Positions 1 to 10,593 of a stretch of 64,000 bases of DNA are shown here, in pieces. Within the stretch, counting starts at the first letter, position 1. Each line of letters starts with the position of its first letter. Location: NCBI GenBank assembly GCA_947507875.1, contig CANNQP010000001.1, forward strand, positions 62,001 through 126,000. The letters are read 5' to 3'. Source of the DNA: Verrucomicrobiaceae bacterium. Its GTDB lineage: Bacteria; Verrucomicrobiota; Verrucomicrobiia; Verrucomicrobiales; Verrucomicrobiaceae. The position numbers were made by a program, and so were the translations under genes. Under the pieces are notes generated by a model, which saw only the letters and a list, made by a program, of their open reading frames with translations, was not told the origin of the DNA and did not search any database.

Positions 1-3000
1 GACAAGGGCAACACGCTCCTTGTCGTCGAGCATGAGGAGAGTGTCATGCGCGCAGCGGATCATCTCATCGAGATAGGACCCGGACGCGGTGACAAAGGTG
101 GCCAGTTGGTCTATTCCGGGCCACTGGAGGGTCTGCTTTTTCAAAAAGGATCACTCACGGGCGACTATCTTTCTGGCATCCAAAGCATCCCAGTTCCTGC
201 TCAAAGGCGCAGTCTTAGCTCGAAGGTGCTAGCCATCCAAGGCGCACGTCAGAACAACCTGAAGAATCTCGACCTGGACATCCCTTTGGGTGTCTTTTGC
301 TGCATCACTGGGGTTTCAGGTTCCGGCAAAAGCACGCTCGTCCATGAGGTGCTGTATCGAAATTTGCAGAGGTTGCGTGGTGAAGTCAGCGAGGATGAGC
401 CCGGCAAGGTGAAGAGCATCGCCGGTGCCGAACGATTGAGCCAAGTCATCATGGTGGATCAGTCGCCCCTAGCGCGAACGCCGCGCAGCACGCCGGCTGT
501 TTACATCGGCGCTTTTGATACCATCCGCCAGATTTTCGCCGACGGTGAAGAGGGGCAGGCTCAGGGAGTGACCGCTGGTTTCTTTTCCTTCAACAGCGGG
601 GAAGGGCGCTGCGAACGCTGCTCCGGGACCGGTTATGAAAAAATCGAGATGCAGTTCCTGAGCGATCTCTTCGTGACCTGCCCTGAATGCGAAGGCAAAC
701 GCTACCAACCGCACGCGCTGAAAATCCGCCTAAATGGAAAAAACATCCACGATGTACTGGAGCTGACGATCGAGGAGGCCGTGAACTACTTCGGTGCCTT
801 GGAAGGCCCCTTGAAACGTCGTGGCAAAGTCGTCACCGAACAGCTTGCCATCTTGGTCGAGGCGGGGCTGGGCTACCTAAAGCTCGGCCAGCCGCTCAAC
901 ACGCTCTCGGGTGGCGAGGCTCAGCGACTGAAGCTCGTCGGCCATCTCATTGAATCTTCGAAACATCCGCCTATCCAGAGCAAAACTAGCTTACTCTTGC
1001 TCGATGAACCCACCACGGGCCTGCACTTCGATGACATCGCCTTGCTGGTGAAATTGCTTCAACGACTCGTGAACGAAGGCAATAGCCTCATCGTCATCGA
1101 GCACAATCTGGATGTGATTCAATGCGCGGATTGGGTCATCGATCTCGGTCCCGATGGCGGAGCTGCAGGTGGGCAGATCGTGGCCACTGGCACGCCCGAG
1201 CAGATCGCCCAGGTGCCTGAGTCATGGACAGGACGTTACTTGAATGAAAAGATCTCAGAGCCCAACCTTCTGGCCGAGAAACCCAGTCGATCCCTACGCA
1301 CATCTCAACCCGCAGGAGCCCACGCAGCCAACGCGATCTCGATACGTGGAGCGCGTGAGCATAACCTCAAGAACATCACGCTGGATATCCCACGCGATGA
1401 GTTCGTGGTCGTCACGGGCCTCAGCGGCAGTGGCAAAAGCACGCTCGCCTTTGATCTCGTTTTTGCCGAAGGCCAGCGCCGTTTCCTCGATAGCATGTCG
1501 GTCTATGCGCGCACGTTTGTCGAGCAGATGGAAAAACCAGAGGTGGACCTCATCAGCGGAGTTCCACCCACCGTGGCGATTGAACAACGCATCTCACGTG
1601 GTGGTGGCAAATCGACCGTGGCAACCGTCACCGAGGTCTGGCACTTCTTGCGTCTTTTGTTCGCTAAACTCGGCACGCAGTATTGCCCCAAGTGTGACGT
1701 GCCGGTGGTGAAACAGAGCGTTAGCGCCATCACCCAAACGATGGCAGCTCAAGTCAAACAAAGCGGACTGCACCTCATGGCGCCTCTCATCAAGGCACGG
1801 AAAGGCTTCCACACGGAGGTTGCTGAAAATGCCCGCAAGCAGGGCATCAGCACGCTCTTTGTTGATGGGGCCTTCGCTGAAACAACGAACTTCAAACCGC
1901 TCGCGCGATTCAAAGAGCACAGCATCGACGCCGTCGTCGCAAAGATCGACAAAGGCACCAGCATTCTCGAACTGCGCCCTCTGGTCGAAAAAGCGCTGAA
2001 GATGGGCAAAGGCACCATCAAGCTGCGCTTTGCCGACAAATCCACTCAAGTGCTGAGCATAGAAATGAGCTGTCCTAGCTGTGACTTGAGCTTCGAGGAA
2101 CTCGATCCACGCCTATTCAGCTTCAACAGCCCCCATGGCTGGTGTCCGCACTGCCGCGGCTTTGGCTTTGTGGTCAGCGAAAACGGAGCCGTGCCCTATC
2201 GCGACGACGTTTCCCAGCTCGAAGCTGAACTCGAAGAAGAGCGGCGGCTCACCCGTCGTGAAGATGACGATGAAGAAAGCAAAGTCCGCGTGCCCTGCCA
2301 GCACTGCCAGGGGAGCCGCCTGAACTCGACGGCGATGTTTGTGAAACTGGCTCAGCCAACCAAACCGAATGCCAAAAAGAAAGCAGTCACGACGCAATCC
2401 CTGCGCATTCAAGATCTGAATGCTCTTTCGGCGGAAGAAGCTGCCAAGCAGATCGCAACCCTGAGCTTCACCGGCACTGAGGCCGAGATTTCACGCGACA
2501 TTTTGGCCGAGATCCGGCAACGACTGCACTTCATGAAAGAGGTCGGTCTAGGTTATCTCCAGCTGAACCGCAGTGCAGATACCCTGAGTGGAGGTGAAGC
2601 TCAGCGCATTCGCCTAGCAGCCCAACTGGGGTCGAATCTGCGTGGAGTGCTTTATGTATTGGATGAGCCTACGATTGGTCTGCATCCACGCGACAATGAG
2701 CGCTTGCTGAACACGCTCTCTGCTTTGCGCGACAAGGGCAACTCATTGCTCGTCGTGGAACATGATGACGAAACCATGCGCCGCGCCGATACCATCATCG
2801 ACCTCGGGCCTGGTGCCGGTCGTTTTGGCGGTGAGATCGTCAGCCAGGGCAGCCTTGCTCATATCCTGAAGGACAAAAATAGCGTCACGGGCAGAGAGCT
2901 ACGGGCTCCACTGAAGCATCCGCTGCGCGGTCAACGGCGCGCTTTGCCCTCAAGCAAAAAGAAAGAAGGCTGGCTCATCCTCGAAGGCGCACACGCGAAC

Positions 3001-4002
3001 AATCTGCGGGACATCACCGTCCGGATTCCTCTGGGACGGCTCACGGTCATCACCGGTGTCAGTGGCAGTGGCAAGAGTACTTTCCTGCATAGTGTGCTCT
3101 GTCCTGCGGCGAAACTGGCCACCAACAAGACTGCCAAAATCATCGGAAGGCCTTGGAAGACAGCCACAGGCTTTGATCAACTCATGGCCGTGCATGAGGT
3201 GGATCAGTCTCCGATTGGCAAAACCTCTCGCTCTTGCCCTGCCACCTACGTCGGCGTCCTGGATGACATACGGAAGCTCTTTGCTCAAGTGCCAGCGTCT
3301 CGATCTCGTGGCTTTGATGCGGGCCGCTTTTCCTTCAATACTGATGGAGGCCGCTGCGAGACCTGCCAGGGCAATGGGGAAATCAAAGTGGAGATGAACT
3401 TCCTACCCACCACCCGAGTGCCGTGTGAATCCTGCCACGGACTGCGCTTCAATGCCGCAACTCTCGAGATTGATTACCATGGCAAAAACATCGGTGAAGT
3501 GCTGCGCATGAGCATCACCGAAGCGGCTGAGTTCTTCGCTAGTCAGCCACGCATCGCCAGACCCCTGCAATTGCTGGCTGATACGGGAGTTGGTTATCTC
3601 CAGCTCGGTCAGCCAAGCCCAACGCTAAGCGGTGGTGAAGCCCAGCGCATGAAATTGGTCACTGAACTCAGCATCGGGCAGGGAAAAACCATCACGCAAA
3701 AGCTGCGCGGCTTGAAGACCGAGAAGCGAAACCTTTACCTCATCGAAGAGCCCACCATCGGCCTGCACATGAGCGATGTAGCACGGCTGATCGATGTGCT
3801 GCACCGACTCGTGGATGAAGGTCACACGGTGGTCGTCATCGAGCATCACCCTGACGTTTTCGCCGAAGCCGATTACCTGCTCGACATCGGCCCCGAAGCA
3901 GGCACCGAAGGTGGGCAGCTCGTCGCCAGTGGGACGCCGGAAGAGGTGGCCAAGCACAAGACCAGCGTCACTGCGCCGTTCTTGCGGAAGGTGCTGAGCT
4001 GA
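1..4002 (+). CDS. uvrA: Double-length excinuclease ABC subunit A (UvrA), 5' end outside window
   Basis: The frame is open from base 1 (first codons read [14 protein letters not shown], the end of an ABC ATPase domain), so the gene starts upstream; 1333 residues are visible, already longer than a normal UvrA of about 940. Seen in order: the tail of one nucleotide-binding domain, then three further domains with Walker A motifs near bases 310, 1417 and 3052 (G-x-SGSGKST) and LSGGEAQR signatures near 904, 2584 and 3625. Paired CxxC zinc-binding motifs recur (CERC/CPEC, CPSC/CPHC/CQHC, CETC/CESC). The start of the second full copy is marked by [12 protein letters not shown] near base 1340. UvrA recognises bulky DNA lesions as a dimer in the nucleotide excision repair UvrABC complex; this form carries two UvrA copies on one chain, an arrangement known from some PVC and Bacteroidetes genomes. 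The gene converges on the VWA gene with 9 bp between stops. Confidence 0.93.
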   Translation, partial: DKGNTLLVVEHEESVMRAADHLIEIGPGRGDKGGQLVYSGPLEGLLFQKGSLTGDYLSGIQSIPVPAQRRSLSSKVLAIQGARQNNLKNLDLDIPLGVFCCITGVSGSGKSTLVHEVLYRNLQRLRGEVSEDEPGKVKSIAGAERLSQVIMVDQSPLARTPRSTPAVYIGAFDTIRQIFADGEEGQAQGVTAGFFSFNSGEGRCERCSGTGYEKIEMQFLSDLFVTCPECEGKRYQPHALKIRLNGKNIHDVLELTIEEAVNYFGALEGPLKRRGKVVTEQLAILVEAGLGYLKLGQPLNTLSGGEAQRLKLVGHLIESSKHPPIQSKTSLLLLDEPTTGLHFDDIALLVKLLQRLVNEGNSLIVIEHNLDVIQCADWVIDLGPDGGAAGGQIVATGTPEQIAQVPESWTGRYLNEKISEPNLLAEKPSRSLRTSQPAGAHAANAISIRGAREHNLKNITLDIPRDEFVVVTGLSGSGKSTLAFDLVFAEGQRRFLDSMSVYARTFVEQMEKPEVDLISGVPPTVAIEQRISRGGGKSTVATVTEVWHFLRLLFAKLGTQYCPKCDVPVVKQSVSAITQTMAAQVKQSGLHLMAPLIKARKGFHTEVAENARKQGISTLFVDGAFAETTNFKPLARFKEHSIDAVVAKIDKGTSILELRPLVEKALKMGKGTIKLRFADKSTQVLSIEMSCPSCDLSFEELDPRLFSFNSPHGWCPHCRGFGFVVSENGAVPYRDDVSQLEAELEEERRLTRREDDDEESKVRVPCQHCQGSRLNSTAMFVKLAQPTKPNAKKKAVTTQSLRIQDLNALSAEEAAKQIATLSFTGTEAEISRDILAEIRQRLHFMKEVGLGYLQLNRSADTLSGGEAQRIRLAAQLGSNLRGVLYVLDEPTIGLHPRDNERLLNTLSALRDKGNSLLVVEHDDETMRRADTIIDLGPGAGRFGGEIVSQGSLAHILKDKNSVTGRELRAPLKHPLRGQRRALPSSKKKEGWLILEGAHANNLRDITVRIPLGRLTVITGVSGSGKSTFLHSVLCPAAKLATNKTAKIIGRPWKTATGFDQLMAVHEVDQSPIGKTSRSCPATYVGVLDDIRKLFAQVPASRSRGFDAGRFSFNTDGGRCETCQGNGEIKVEMNFLPTTRVPCESCHGLRFNAATLEIDYHGKNIGEVLRMSITEAAEFFASQPRIARPLQLLADTGVGYLQLGQPSPTLSGGEAQRMKLVTELSIGQGKTITQKLRGLKTEKRNLYLIEEPTIGLHMSDVARLIDVLHRLVDEGHTVVVIEHHPDVFAEADYLLDIGPEAGTEGGQLVASGTPEEVAKHKTSVTAPFLRKVLS

Positions 4003-4011
4003 GGAGACGCC

Positions 4012-6372
4012 TTACACCAGCTTCAATCGCTTCCGCATCAGCCATTCGAGGGTCAGCAGCAGAATCACAGCACCGAACCACCACCAGCTCGACCAGAGCA
4101 GGGTTTCCTTCACGGTGACTTGCTTGCGGTCGATGGATTGCAGCAGGTTCGGCAGCTCTGTGGCGGCTTGTTCTTCACGAAGAAAGCGACCACCGCTGGC
4201 ATTCGCCATCGACTCCAGCAGGGGGCGATTCATGGTAAGAGTGGCCCATTCGGGATTCCCTGCATCCGCGACACGCAGGCTGAGGCGCAGGTTGCTGCGT
4301 GGAGCTGAGGCGCTCTCTGCGACGGCAATTTCATAAGAACCTGCTCTCAGTGGTGGTGTTTGAGCCCGGAAGATGCCGAAATGCGTGGGATCCGCTTCGA
4401 GCGGTAGGGTGGCGACCTCTTTGCCATCCAAGAGCAGAAAAGCACGTGGCTCACCGGTGCTGATGAGCTCGCCTTGGGGATTGCGAACCCGGACGCGGAT
4501 CTCACTTTGCTCTCCGGGCGTGTAGCGCAGGCGGTCCGTGCCCAGAGAGACTGTGGTGTTTTCCGCCTGAAAAGGAGGCGCTGCGATCCAGGCTGCGATC
4601 TGCATCCAGAGACGCTGGTGATACAGATCAGCCACCTGATAGCGCCAGCGCCAAAGGTCATCCGTCGCTAAGTAAAGCACGGCGCCAGCACCCACTTGGC
4701 GGAAAACGCAGGCTGGCATAAAGCGGTCGCTTTTCTCAGGCTTAAGGTTGGCCAGTACCAGCGATCCAGGAAGGGCTTCGACAGCGGCCGTCCAGCGCAT
4801 CTCAGGAAGGGTGGGCCAAAGCGAGGCATTGGCGCTCGGGCTGTCGCTGAGACGCAGTCCAGGTTGACGCTCGCCATCCGTGGTGAGTTGCCACACGAAG
4901 GCTTGTGAGCTGGGGGCTTTGCCAGTCCAAGAGACAGGGATCAAGGCGGCTGTTTTGCCCTTTTGCCAACCCTGCAACGAACCACGAACGCCATCCACGA
5001 GGATGAGGCCACCACCGCGTTTTTCGACGTATTCGATGAGCCAATCGCTCTGAACACTGCTGAAACGCTGAGGGGCCACATCGCCCAAGACCACCAGGTC
5101 ATAGGTCAAAAGTTCCTCACGCGTTTTGGGGAAGTTTTTCTGCATCGCCCCGTCTTCCGGTTTGGCTGAGTAATCATCAAAGATCAGCTTTGCCTCCCAG
5201 CGATCATCGCGGTCAAAGTGGTTGTGAAGGTAGCGTGTTTCCCAGCGGGGTCTTCCGTCTAGGATGAGCACCTTGCGTTTCTTCGTCAGCAGATGCAGCG
5301 CGACCTCTCGGCTGTTGTTGGCTCGCGTTTTTTCGAGATTGGAGCGCTCCCCCTGCACGGCCACATTCACATTGAGGAGTCGCAGGGTCTGATCACGCTC
5401 CGACGCGGGAGCAGGAGGCAGCGACTTGACCGGAAAGCTGAAGTCAAAGCGACGCTCACCTTTGCCTTCACCAGAGAAGCTTTGCTCCCAAAGCACCTTG
5501 CCGGCACTGCTGACGCGAACCTGGGCTGGAGTTCCGGCGGGCAGGGAATCCTGCACGATCACACGGCCTTGCAGGTTTTCTTGGGCAAAGACGGACTCGG
5601 CGGTGATGACGTTCAGCACACTCAGATCGGGCGGGGGAACCTCCGTGCCAAACCCGATGGTGAACACGGGCACGCCGACTTCCTTCATGGCTGAGGCAAA
5701 CTCTTCGGGTGAACCTGCGGCATTGTGTTGGCCATCGCTCAGCAGCACGAGGGCGGTTCCTGGTGCCGAGCTTCCCAAAGCTTCGCGAAGGGTGCTATCA
5801 AGATTCGTGATTGGGGCGTCTGCTTGAGCCTGAAGAGAAGTCGGAATTTCCCCCGAGGTGTCTTTGCCTTGCTGTCGATGCCACCAAGCGCGCTGCGTTT
5901 GCTGCCCGCGCAGCAGCACGAGCTCAACGTCCTGGCTTTCCGTGAGTTTTTTCAAAAGAGGCGTGGCTCCGGAGAGCAAAAGCTTCTCCGCACGGCTGAG
6001 CCGAGAGTCCGTGGAACGAACTTCCGAATTCGTTTTCTCTAGTTCAGCTGCAGAGGGAACGAACTTGGTAGTTCGTTCGACGTCGTCCTCCAGCTTCATG
6101 CTCGCGGAGGTGTCCACTGCCAGCACGACACGACCGAGCTGCCGTTGCGTCGTCTCCTGTCGCAAAACCGGCCCCGAAAGCGCAAGCACCAGGATGAACA
6201 CCGCCAACGTCCGGCAAGCCGTGGGCACCCAACTCAGGCGACTGCTCTGGAATCGCATCTCCCGTCGGTAAAGCCAGGCCATGAGAGTCGCCAAGCAAAA
6301 AGCCATCACCCACACCCCGATGACAGGATAGTCACCGGCGAAGCGGAGGGTGGTTTCAGTGAGCGGAGACAT
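4012..6372 (-). CDS. VWA-domain membrane protein with glutamine amidotransferase-like region
   Basis: The chosen ATG (6372) gives 786 residues. An upstream in-frame ATG at 6453 would run into the preceding gene, which ends at 6401. Two N-terminal membrane helices (about 17-33 and 52-68) precede a von Willebrand factor A domain with an intact MIDAS motif DTSAS at residues 87-91, and a typical later VWA strand, VLLSDGQ. The middle resembles the class I glutamine-amidotransferase-like fold used as an interaction module (KVLILDGRPRWETRYL), and the protein ends in a membrane helix and a basic tail. It lies 28 bp behind the BatA-type gene and is almost certainly co-transcribed. In Planctomycetes and Verrucomicrobia such proteins usually sit beside MoxR ATPase and DUF58 genes; neither is here. 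Function is inferred as an envelope complex component, with substrate unknown. Confidence 0.8.
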   Translation of the reverse strand: MSPLTETTLRFAGDYPVIGVWVMAFCLATLMAWLYRREMRFQSSRLSWVPTACRTLAVFILVLALSGPVLRQETTQRQLGRVVLAVDTSASMKLEDDVERTTKFVPSAAELEKTNSEVRSTDSRLSRAEKLLLSGATPLLKKLTESQDVELVLLRGQQTQRAWWHRQQGKDTSGEIPTSLQAQADAPITNLDSTLREALGSSAPGTALVLLSDGQHNAAGSPEEFASAMKEVGVPVFTIGFGTEVPPPDLSVLNVITAESVFAQENLQGRVIVQDSLPAGTPAQVRVSSAGKVLWEQSFSGEGKGERRFDFSFPVKSLPPAPASERDQTLRLLNVNVAVQGERSNLEKTRANNSREVALHLLTKKRKVLILDGRPRWETRYLHNHFDRDDRWEAKLIFDDYSAKPEDGAMQKNFPKTREELLTYDLVVLGDVAPQRFSSVQSDWLIEYVEKRGGGLILVDGVRGSLQGWQKGKTAALIPVSWTGKAPSSQAFVWQLTTDGERQPGLRLSDSPSANASLWPTLPEMRWTAAVEALPGSLVLANLKPEKSDRFMPACVFRQVGAGAVLYLATDDLWRWRYQVADLYHQRLWMQIAAWIAAPPFQAENTTVSLGTDRLRYTPGEQSEIRVRVRNPQGELISTGEPRAFLLLDGKEVATLPLEADPTHFGIFRAQTPPLRAGSYEIAVAESASAPRSNLRLSLRVADAGNPEWATLTMNRPLLESMANASGGRFLREEQAATELPNLLQSIDRKQVTVKETLLWSSWWWFGAVILLLTLEWLMRKRLKLV

Positions 6373-6400
6373 GCGGGAATATTGGACAAGAGGGGCTGGC

Positions 6401-8530
6401 TTAACCTTTGGCGATGCGTTGCTGGAGTAGCACTTCCAAGAACAGAAGGGCAAGTAGGACGATCAAGAAGGGCTGCCAGAGTTCACTGCCATGGCGGCGA
6501 GTTCGATCAAGCTTCTGCCACTCGTCGATGTTTTCTACGAAGCTGGCTTCATGGCGATCCGCGATGGCTTTGACCTGATCGGCGGATAGGGGAGTCAGGT
6601 CTGACTCCGTCGGGTCCAGGTTGTAGGCTAGCAGGCGCGTTTCTTCGCCTTGAGTCAGCTTGTAGATGCCAGGTGCCGCGATGGGCTTGGATTCGAGTAG
6701 CGCTTTTTCCCCTTCGGCACGCACTTTTAGGGTCTCGGTCTGTCCTGTAGGACCGCGCAGGGTGTATTCGCTGCCGACACGTTCTTTGCCCACGGCGAGG
6801 CGCAACGGCACACCGACCTGATCCCAGGCACTGAGTGTGCTCTGCGTAGCCAGGTAGGTGACGAGCCGCTGCATGAGCGGGACAAAGAAGGGCTGTAGTG
6901 GCAAATTCGACCACTCTGCATCCGCGGTGGTGGCGGCGGCGATGACGCGACCTCTCTCCATGGTTTTTTCAATGAAGAGCGGTGAGCCTCGGTCGAGTTG
7001 AAGGATGGGTTTGGCTTTGTCGCTGCTTTCCAACTCCCACCAGCTCTGGAATTCAGCATCTTGCAGGCGTCCGCCACGAGCATCGTTGAAGTAAAGCGTG
7101 GCCGGGTGCGTGAGTCGTTGCTGAAGCAGCCGCGCGGGTGTCGTGCTGGTGGCGCGTTGCAGTCCCTTGATGCTGGTGGGAAACAAGCCTTCGCCTTTGC
7201 GGAAAAAGTCGCGGTTGTACCAATCCAAGTCGGCATGAGGCCCCGCGAAGATGATGAGTCCACCGCCGGCCTTCACGAATTTTTCCAACATGCTCAGGTT
7301 GCCGCGGAATCGTTCGACGTCTGCCAGGATGACGACCTCCTTGCCTTTGAAGTCGTCGTCACGAAGACGCCGCGCATCCAGTTTGTTGATGCGGATTAAG
7401 TCCTTCAGGCTGGGGTTCGCTGCGGCTTGATAGGGAGTCAGTGCGAGCTCCAGAAAGTCTGCCGCACCGCCAAGGGGCTGGTCGCTGGGGTCGCCATCGA
7501 CCAGCAGGACATTCAGCTGATTGCGCACCTGCACGATGGAATAGAAGGCATTGTCATCGGGGAAACTATCTCCCTCCATGCGCACGGCGAGCGAATGATC
7601 TCCGACGGTGTCAAAGGCGTGCGTGAAGGAAATGACCGACACGCCTTCGGAAGGCAAACTGACCCGTGAGGTGCGTAGGCGAGCGCCATCGGCCTCCAGA
7701 TGCACAGCGACATCCTGCCAAGGGCGCTTGCCATGATTTTGAATCCGCACCCGTAACCCCACGGGTTGCTTTTCCGCCACCACCAGCGCCGAGAGGTCTG
7801 CACTCGCGATGCTTAGATTTTCCGTGAGGTCACTGGCAAGGCGGTAAAAAGTGACCTGCGGTTTGGGTTCTTGCTTCCCTAGATTTTCCAAGGCAGGGAG
7901 CGCAGCACCTTCCGAGATGGCTTTCCAATCGCTCGCCTGAAAGTCGGAGAGGATGGCCAATTCACGCGCTCCATGGGAAGCCTTGGAAAGAGCGGCCGCT
8001 GCGGTTTGAACCGCATCATTTGCCTTCACGGGCCCAGCCTGCGTGGGCAGGTCTGCAAGCTGCTTGGGAAGAAGGTCGAGTGTCGTCGTGGCCTGATCCA
8101 GGAGCTTCCTTGAGCTACCGCCAGCGAGTACGACCTGAGCATCGCTGCCTTTGGGCTGAGCTTCGAGCATGCGGGCAACATCCTGACGCATTCGGTCCGC
8201 CGGAGATCCGCTGGCGGCTGGTGCACGCATGGAAAAGGAATCGTCCAGGAGCATCACCAGGGAGGTTTTTCCCAAGCCAAAAGCACGCAGAGCCGTCAAC
8301 ACCGGACGAGCCAAACACAGAGCCAGCACGAGGGGAATGGCGATGCGCACGGCCAAGAGCAGCCATTGCTCGACCTTCCACTTTCTCTTGCGCTGCTTGA
8401 TGACTTCTTGAAGCAGATGCATGGCTCCCCAGCGCACCGTCACGACCTTCCGCTTGTTCAGCAGATGGATCATCAGCGGGATCAGAAAGGTGAGCCCACC
8501 CGCGAGAAGAATGGCATTGAGAAACGTCAT
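6401..8530 (-). CDS. BatA-type (aerotolerance) membrane protein with VWA-like domain
   Basis: 709 residues. The N terminus is a classic BatA double-membrane segment: hydrophobic residues 4-24, then the LLNKRK turn, then a second helix at 55-75. It is followed by a VWA-like domain with a DDSFS metal site at residues 96-100. A later region resembles a GATase1-like fold (NVLLVDGDPSDQP). The C terminus is a final membrane helix (FLIVLLALLFLEVLL). BatA-family proteins work with MoxR AAA ATPases and have been linked to oxidative stress tolerance and envelope assembly; the exact substrate is unknown. The ATG overlaps the stop of the truncated Uma2-like frame upstream as ATGA, and the VWA gene follows after 28 bp. 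The usual MoxR and DUF58 genes are missing upstream, suggesting that a rearrangement split the operon. Confidence 0.8.
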   Translation of the reverse strand: MTFLNAILLAGGLTFLIPLMIHLLNKRKVVTVRWGAMHLLQEVIKQRKRKWKVEQWLLLAVRIAIPLVLALCLARPVLTALRAFGLGKTSLVMLLDDSFSMRAPAASGSPADRMRQDVARMLEAQPKGSDAQVVLAGGSSRKLLDQATTTLDLLPKQLADLPTQAGPVKANDAVQTAAAALSKASHGARELAILSDFQASDWKAISEGAALPALENLGKQEPKPQVTFYRLASDLTENLSIASADLSALVVAEKQPVGLRVRIQNHGKRPWQDVAVHLEADGARLRTSRVSLPSEGVSVISFTHAFDTVGDHSLAVRMEGDSFPDDNAFYSIVQVRNQLNVLLVDGDPSDQPLGGAADFLELALTPYQAAANPSLKDLIRINKLDARRLRDDDFKGKEVVILADVERFRGNLSMLEKFVKAGGGLIIFAGPHADLDWYNRDFFRKGEGLFPTSIKGLQRATSTTPARLLQQRLTHPATLYFNDARGGRLQDAEFQSWWELESSDKAKPILQLDRGSPLFIEKTMERGRVIAAATTADAEWSNLPLQPFFVPLMQRLVTYLATQSTLSAWDQVGVPLRLAVGKERVGSEYTLRGPTGQTETLKVRAEGEKALLESKPIAAPGIYKLTQGEETRLLAYNLDPTESDLTPLSADQVKAIADRHEASFVENIDEWQKLDRTRRHGSELWQPFLIVLLALLFLEVLLQQRIAKG

Positions 8531-8829
8531 GCGGCGAGAACTGCCAGCCGCAGGCTGTAGGAGGGGGCCAGGGAACTGATCGACGTTTGATCAGCGGCGT
8601 GCGTTTCTTGGCTGGTGGACAAATCAGGACCCATTGCTGTGGCAAGAGGCTTGCACACCCACTTAACGAGCCCTTCTGCAAAAGAGTGCTTGGCCACCTT
8701 GTTGCGAAGCCCCCTTCGCTGGAAGGCTGCCTCTTCAGGGATGAGGTGAGCCACTTCATGGTAAGACTCCACGCTCAGTGAGAACACGCTTTGGCGTGCT
8801 TCAGGGGATTCTAGAACATTAGCGATCAT
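8527..8829 (-). pseudogene. Truncated Uma2-family (DUF820) endonuclease-like remnant
   Basis: A 100-residue frame starting MIANVLESPEARQSV. The first half follows the N terminus of Uma2 family proteins as I know them: a short lead, a sV-x-x-YH-x-x motif (residues 17-21), LIPE, then a segment corresponding to ELIRGVVxEKMSKSPLH but degraded (here QRRGLRNKVAKHSFAEG). A stretch matching the SEPEPDISVV active-site motif appears as DQTSISSLAPS, so the acidic catalytic residues are lost. The frame then stops, about half the usual 190 residues. Its TGA overlaps the ATG of the BatA-type gene. Uma2 proteins belong to the PD-(D/E)XK nuclease superfamily and are abundant, often decayed, in Verrucomicrobia. 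The alignment was done by eye, so identity is moderate; a fortuitous small ORF remains possible. Confidence 0.5.
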
Positions 8830-9007
8830 GCTAGCAGTATAAAAAGACCAGTCAGCGGGTGTAAACGAAAACGAGAGGCTGGGCTCTCCAACCACCTGTG
8901 TTCCATGGGAAGTAAGTCCTGCCCAAGTCCTCCGCTGCAAAGATTCGTCATCAACGAGACTCGTCTTGCAGAAGAGTCAGGATTTTCTTTTCCGGGCTTA
9001 CCGGAGA

Positions 9008-10531
9008 TTACTTTGCCGCGGCAGGCATGCTCTGCCGCTGGTCTTTCGGCAGCCATTCGAACTCGCTGGTGCCACCACTTTTTTTGCTGCCAGCGCCGAG
9101 GAATATGTCTCCTGTATCTTTTAGGGTGACGAAAATGATGAACCCAAAAAGCAAGAGCACACAGGCGGTCTGTACCAATTCAAGAAACCTCCCTTGAAGT
9201 GGGCGGCGGCGGATCGCCTCGCCAATAGCCATCACGATGTGGCCTCCATCCAGCACGGGGAAAGGCAGCAGATTCATCATGGCGAGGTTGACATTCAGCA
9301 CCACGCTGAACCAAAGGACTTGAAGCAAGGCTGCCGGGTCTTGCAGCAAATTGTAGTAAACACGCCCAATGCCAACCGGACCACTCATGTGAGCGGGACT
9401 GATGTCTGAGTTCGAGGCGACAAGCTTCTGAATCATGCTGACCAGAGACTTGGCTGCCCCGGAAACTTGCTCCCAAACGCCAGGGTGGGAAAGCTTTCGT
9501 TCACCCGTAGCATGCCAGACGATGCCAACCATGGGTTGATTCCAGTCGGCAGGGTGCTTGTCAGGTAGTCTTGGAGTCAGCGTGACGGTCTGTTCTTTTC
9601 CTGCCCTCAGGAGGTGCAATCGGATTGCCTGATTGCTTTTCGATTGGATGTATTGTGATAGCTGAAGACGATGATAGATTGGGTGCTCATCGACCTTCAA
9701 AAGCTGATCTCCGGGCACTAGCCCTGCATCCGCAGCGGGGCTGTGCGGTTGGACGGCCCCCACCATCGGGGTCTCTTTGCCCATGATACCAACCTCACGC
9801 AGGGGGGGGCGCTTGAACACAGCATCCAGTGCAGTGCCCAACCAGCTTCGAGAGCTCTCCTCCGCCTTTTCAGGCCATTCCGCGGGGACCGCAAAAGGCG
9901 GTAGCTTTTGTCCTGCACGCTTGACCTCAAACTCGATGCTTTTGCCTTCACTCGAGATGATGTTCCAGCGGACGGTATCGGTGGTCATGCCTTCAAAACG
10001 ATGAATTTCCTGGCCATCAATATGAAGGATTTGGTCTCCTGCCTGGAGGCCAGCTTTTGCCGCAGGGCTGTCTTGGGCCACGTAACCGATGGTGGTTGTG
10101 ACAAAAGATTCCGTCTGTGGCTTGCCCAACCAGCTCACAAGCACAGCGAAAGCACACGCGAGCATAAAACTAAAGAGTGGCCCTGCAAAGGCGACGATGA
10201 TCTTGTCCAAAGGACGGATGGGAGGCAGAGGCTCGATGCTGTTACTTTCGCCTTCAATGGCGTCCATCGGCGCCATTTGAGGGAGCTTCACAAAACCACC
10301 CGCAGGGATGCTACCCAGGCCGTATTCCACGCCATTGATGGTTTTTTTCCAGAGAGGTTTTCCAAACCAGATGTAAAAGGCTTCCACGCGCAGTCCACGC
10401 CAACGGGCCGCCAGGAAGTGTCCCCATTCATGAACGAGTATCATCAGGTTAAACACCAAGAGCACCTCGATGATGAGAACAATGACGCGAAAGACTTCGC
10501 CAACGGGACCGAGAGAGGAAAGCCAGGACAT
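9008..10531 (-). CDS. rseP: RIP metalloprotease RseP (site-2 protease)
   Basis: 507 residues. The zinc motif HEWGH lies at residues 34-38 inside the first membrane helix, and the second conserved site appears as NLLPFPVLDGGHI in the C-terminal part. Two PDZ-like domains lie between the membrane segments (GYVAQDSPAAKAGLQAGDQI and VQPHSPAADAGLVPGDQLL). Site-2 proteases of this class cut membrane-spanning anti-sigma factors and signal peptides inside the bilayer, releasing envelope stress sigma factors. The length is close to the family norm (about 450) with a slightly long periplasmic part. The gene is not next to dxr, cdsA or bamA, its frequent partners elsewhere. It is the last gene before the Uma2 remnant and follows tcdA on the same strand with a gap of about 60 bp. 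Confidence 0.93.
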   Translation of the reverse strand: MSWLSSLGPVGEVFRVIVLIIEVLLVFNLMILVHEWGHFLAARWRGLRVEAFYIWFGKPLWKKTINGVEYGLGSIPAGGFVKLPQMAPMDAIEGESNSIEPLPPIRPLDKIIVAFAGPLFSFMLACAFAVLVSWLGKPQTESFVTTTIGYVAQDSPAAKAGLQAGDQILHIDGQEIHRFEGMTTDTVRWNIISSEGKSIEFEVKRAGQKLPPFAVPAEWPEKAEESSRSWLGTALDAVFKRPPLREVGIMGKETPMVGAVQPHSPAADAGLVPGDQLLKVDEHPIYHRLQLSQYIQSKSNQAIRLHLLRAGKEQTVTLTPRLPDKHPADWNQPMVGIVWHATGERKLSHPGVWEQVSGAAKSLVSMIQKLVASNSDISPAHMSGPVGIGRVYYNLLQDPAALLQVLWFSVVLNVNLAMMNLLPFPVLDGGHIVMAIGEAIRRRPLQGRFLELVQTACVLLLFGFIIFVTLKDTGDIFLGAGSKKSGGTSEFEWLPKDQRQSMPAAAK

Positions 10532-10593
10532 GTATGAAGAACGTGGATGAAACGCAAAAAGCAGCCGAAGAAGGTTCGAAAGCTACGCAGTCT

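Noticed and set aside
9908..10537. 209-codon frame on the plus strand
   Set aside because: Antisense to rseP, with no recognisable domain; a shadow frame.
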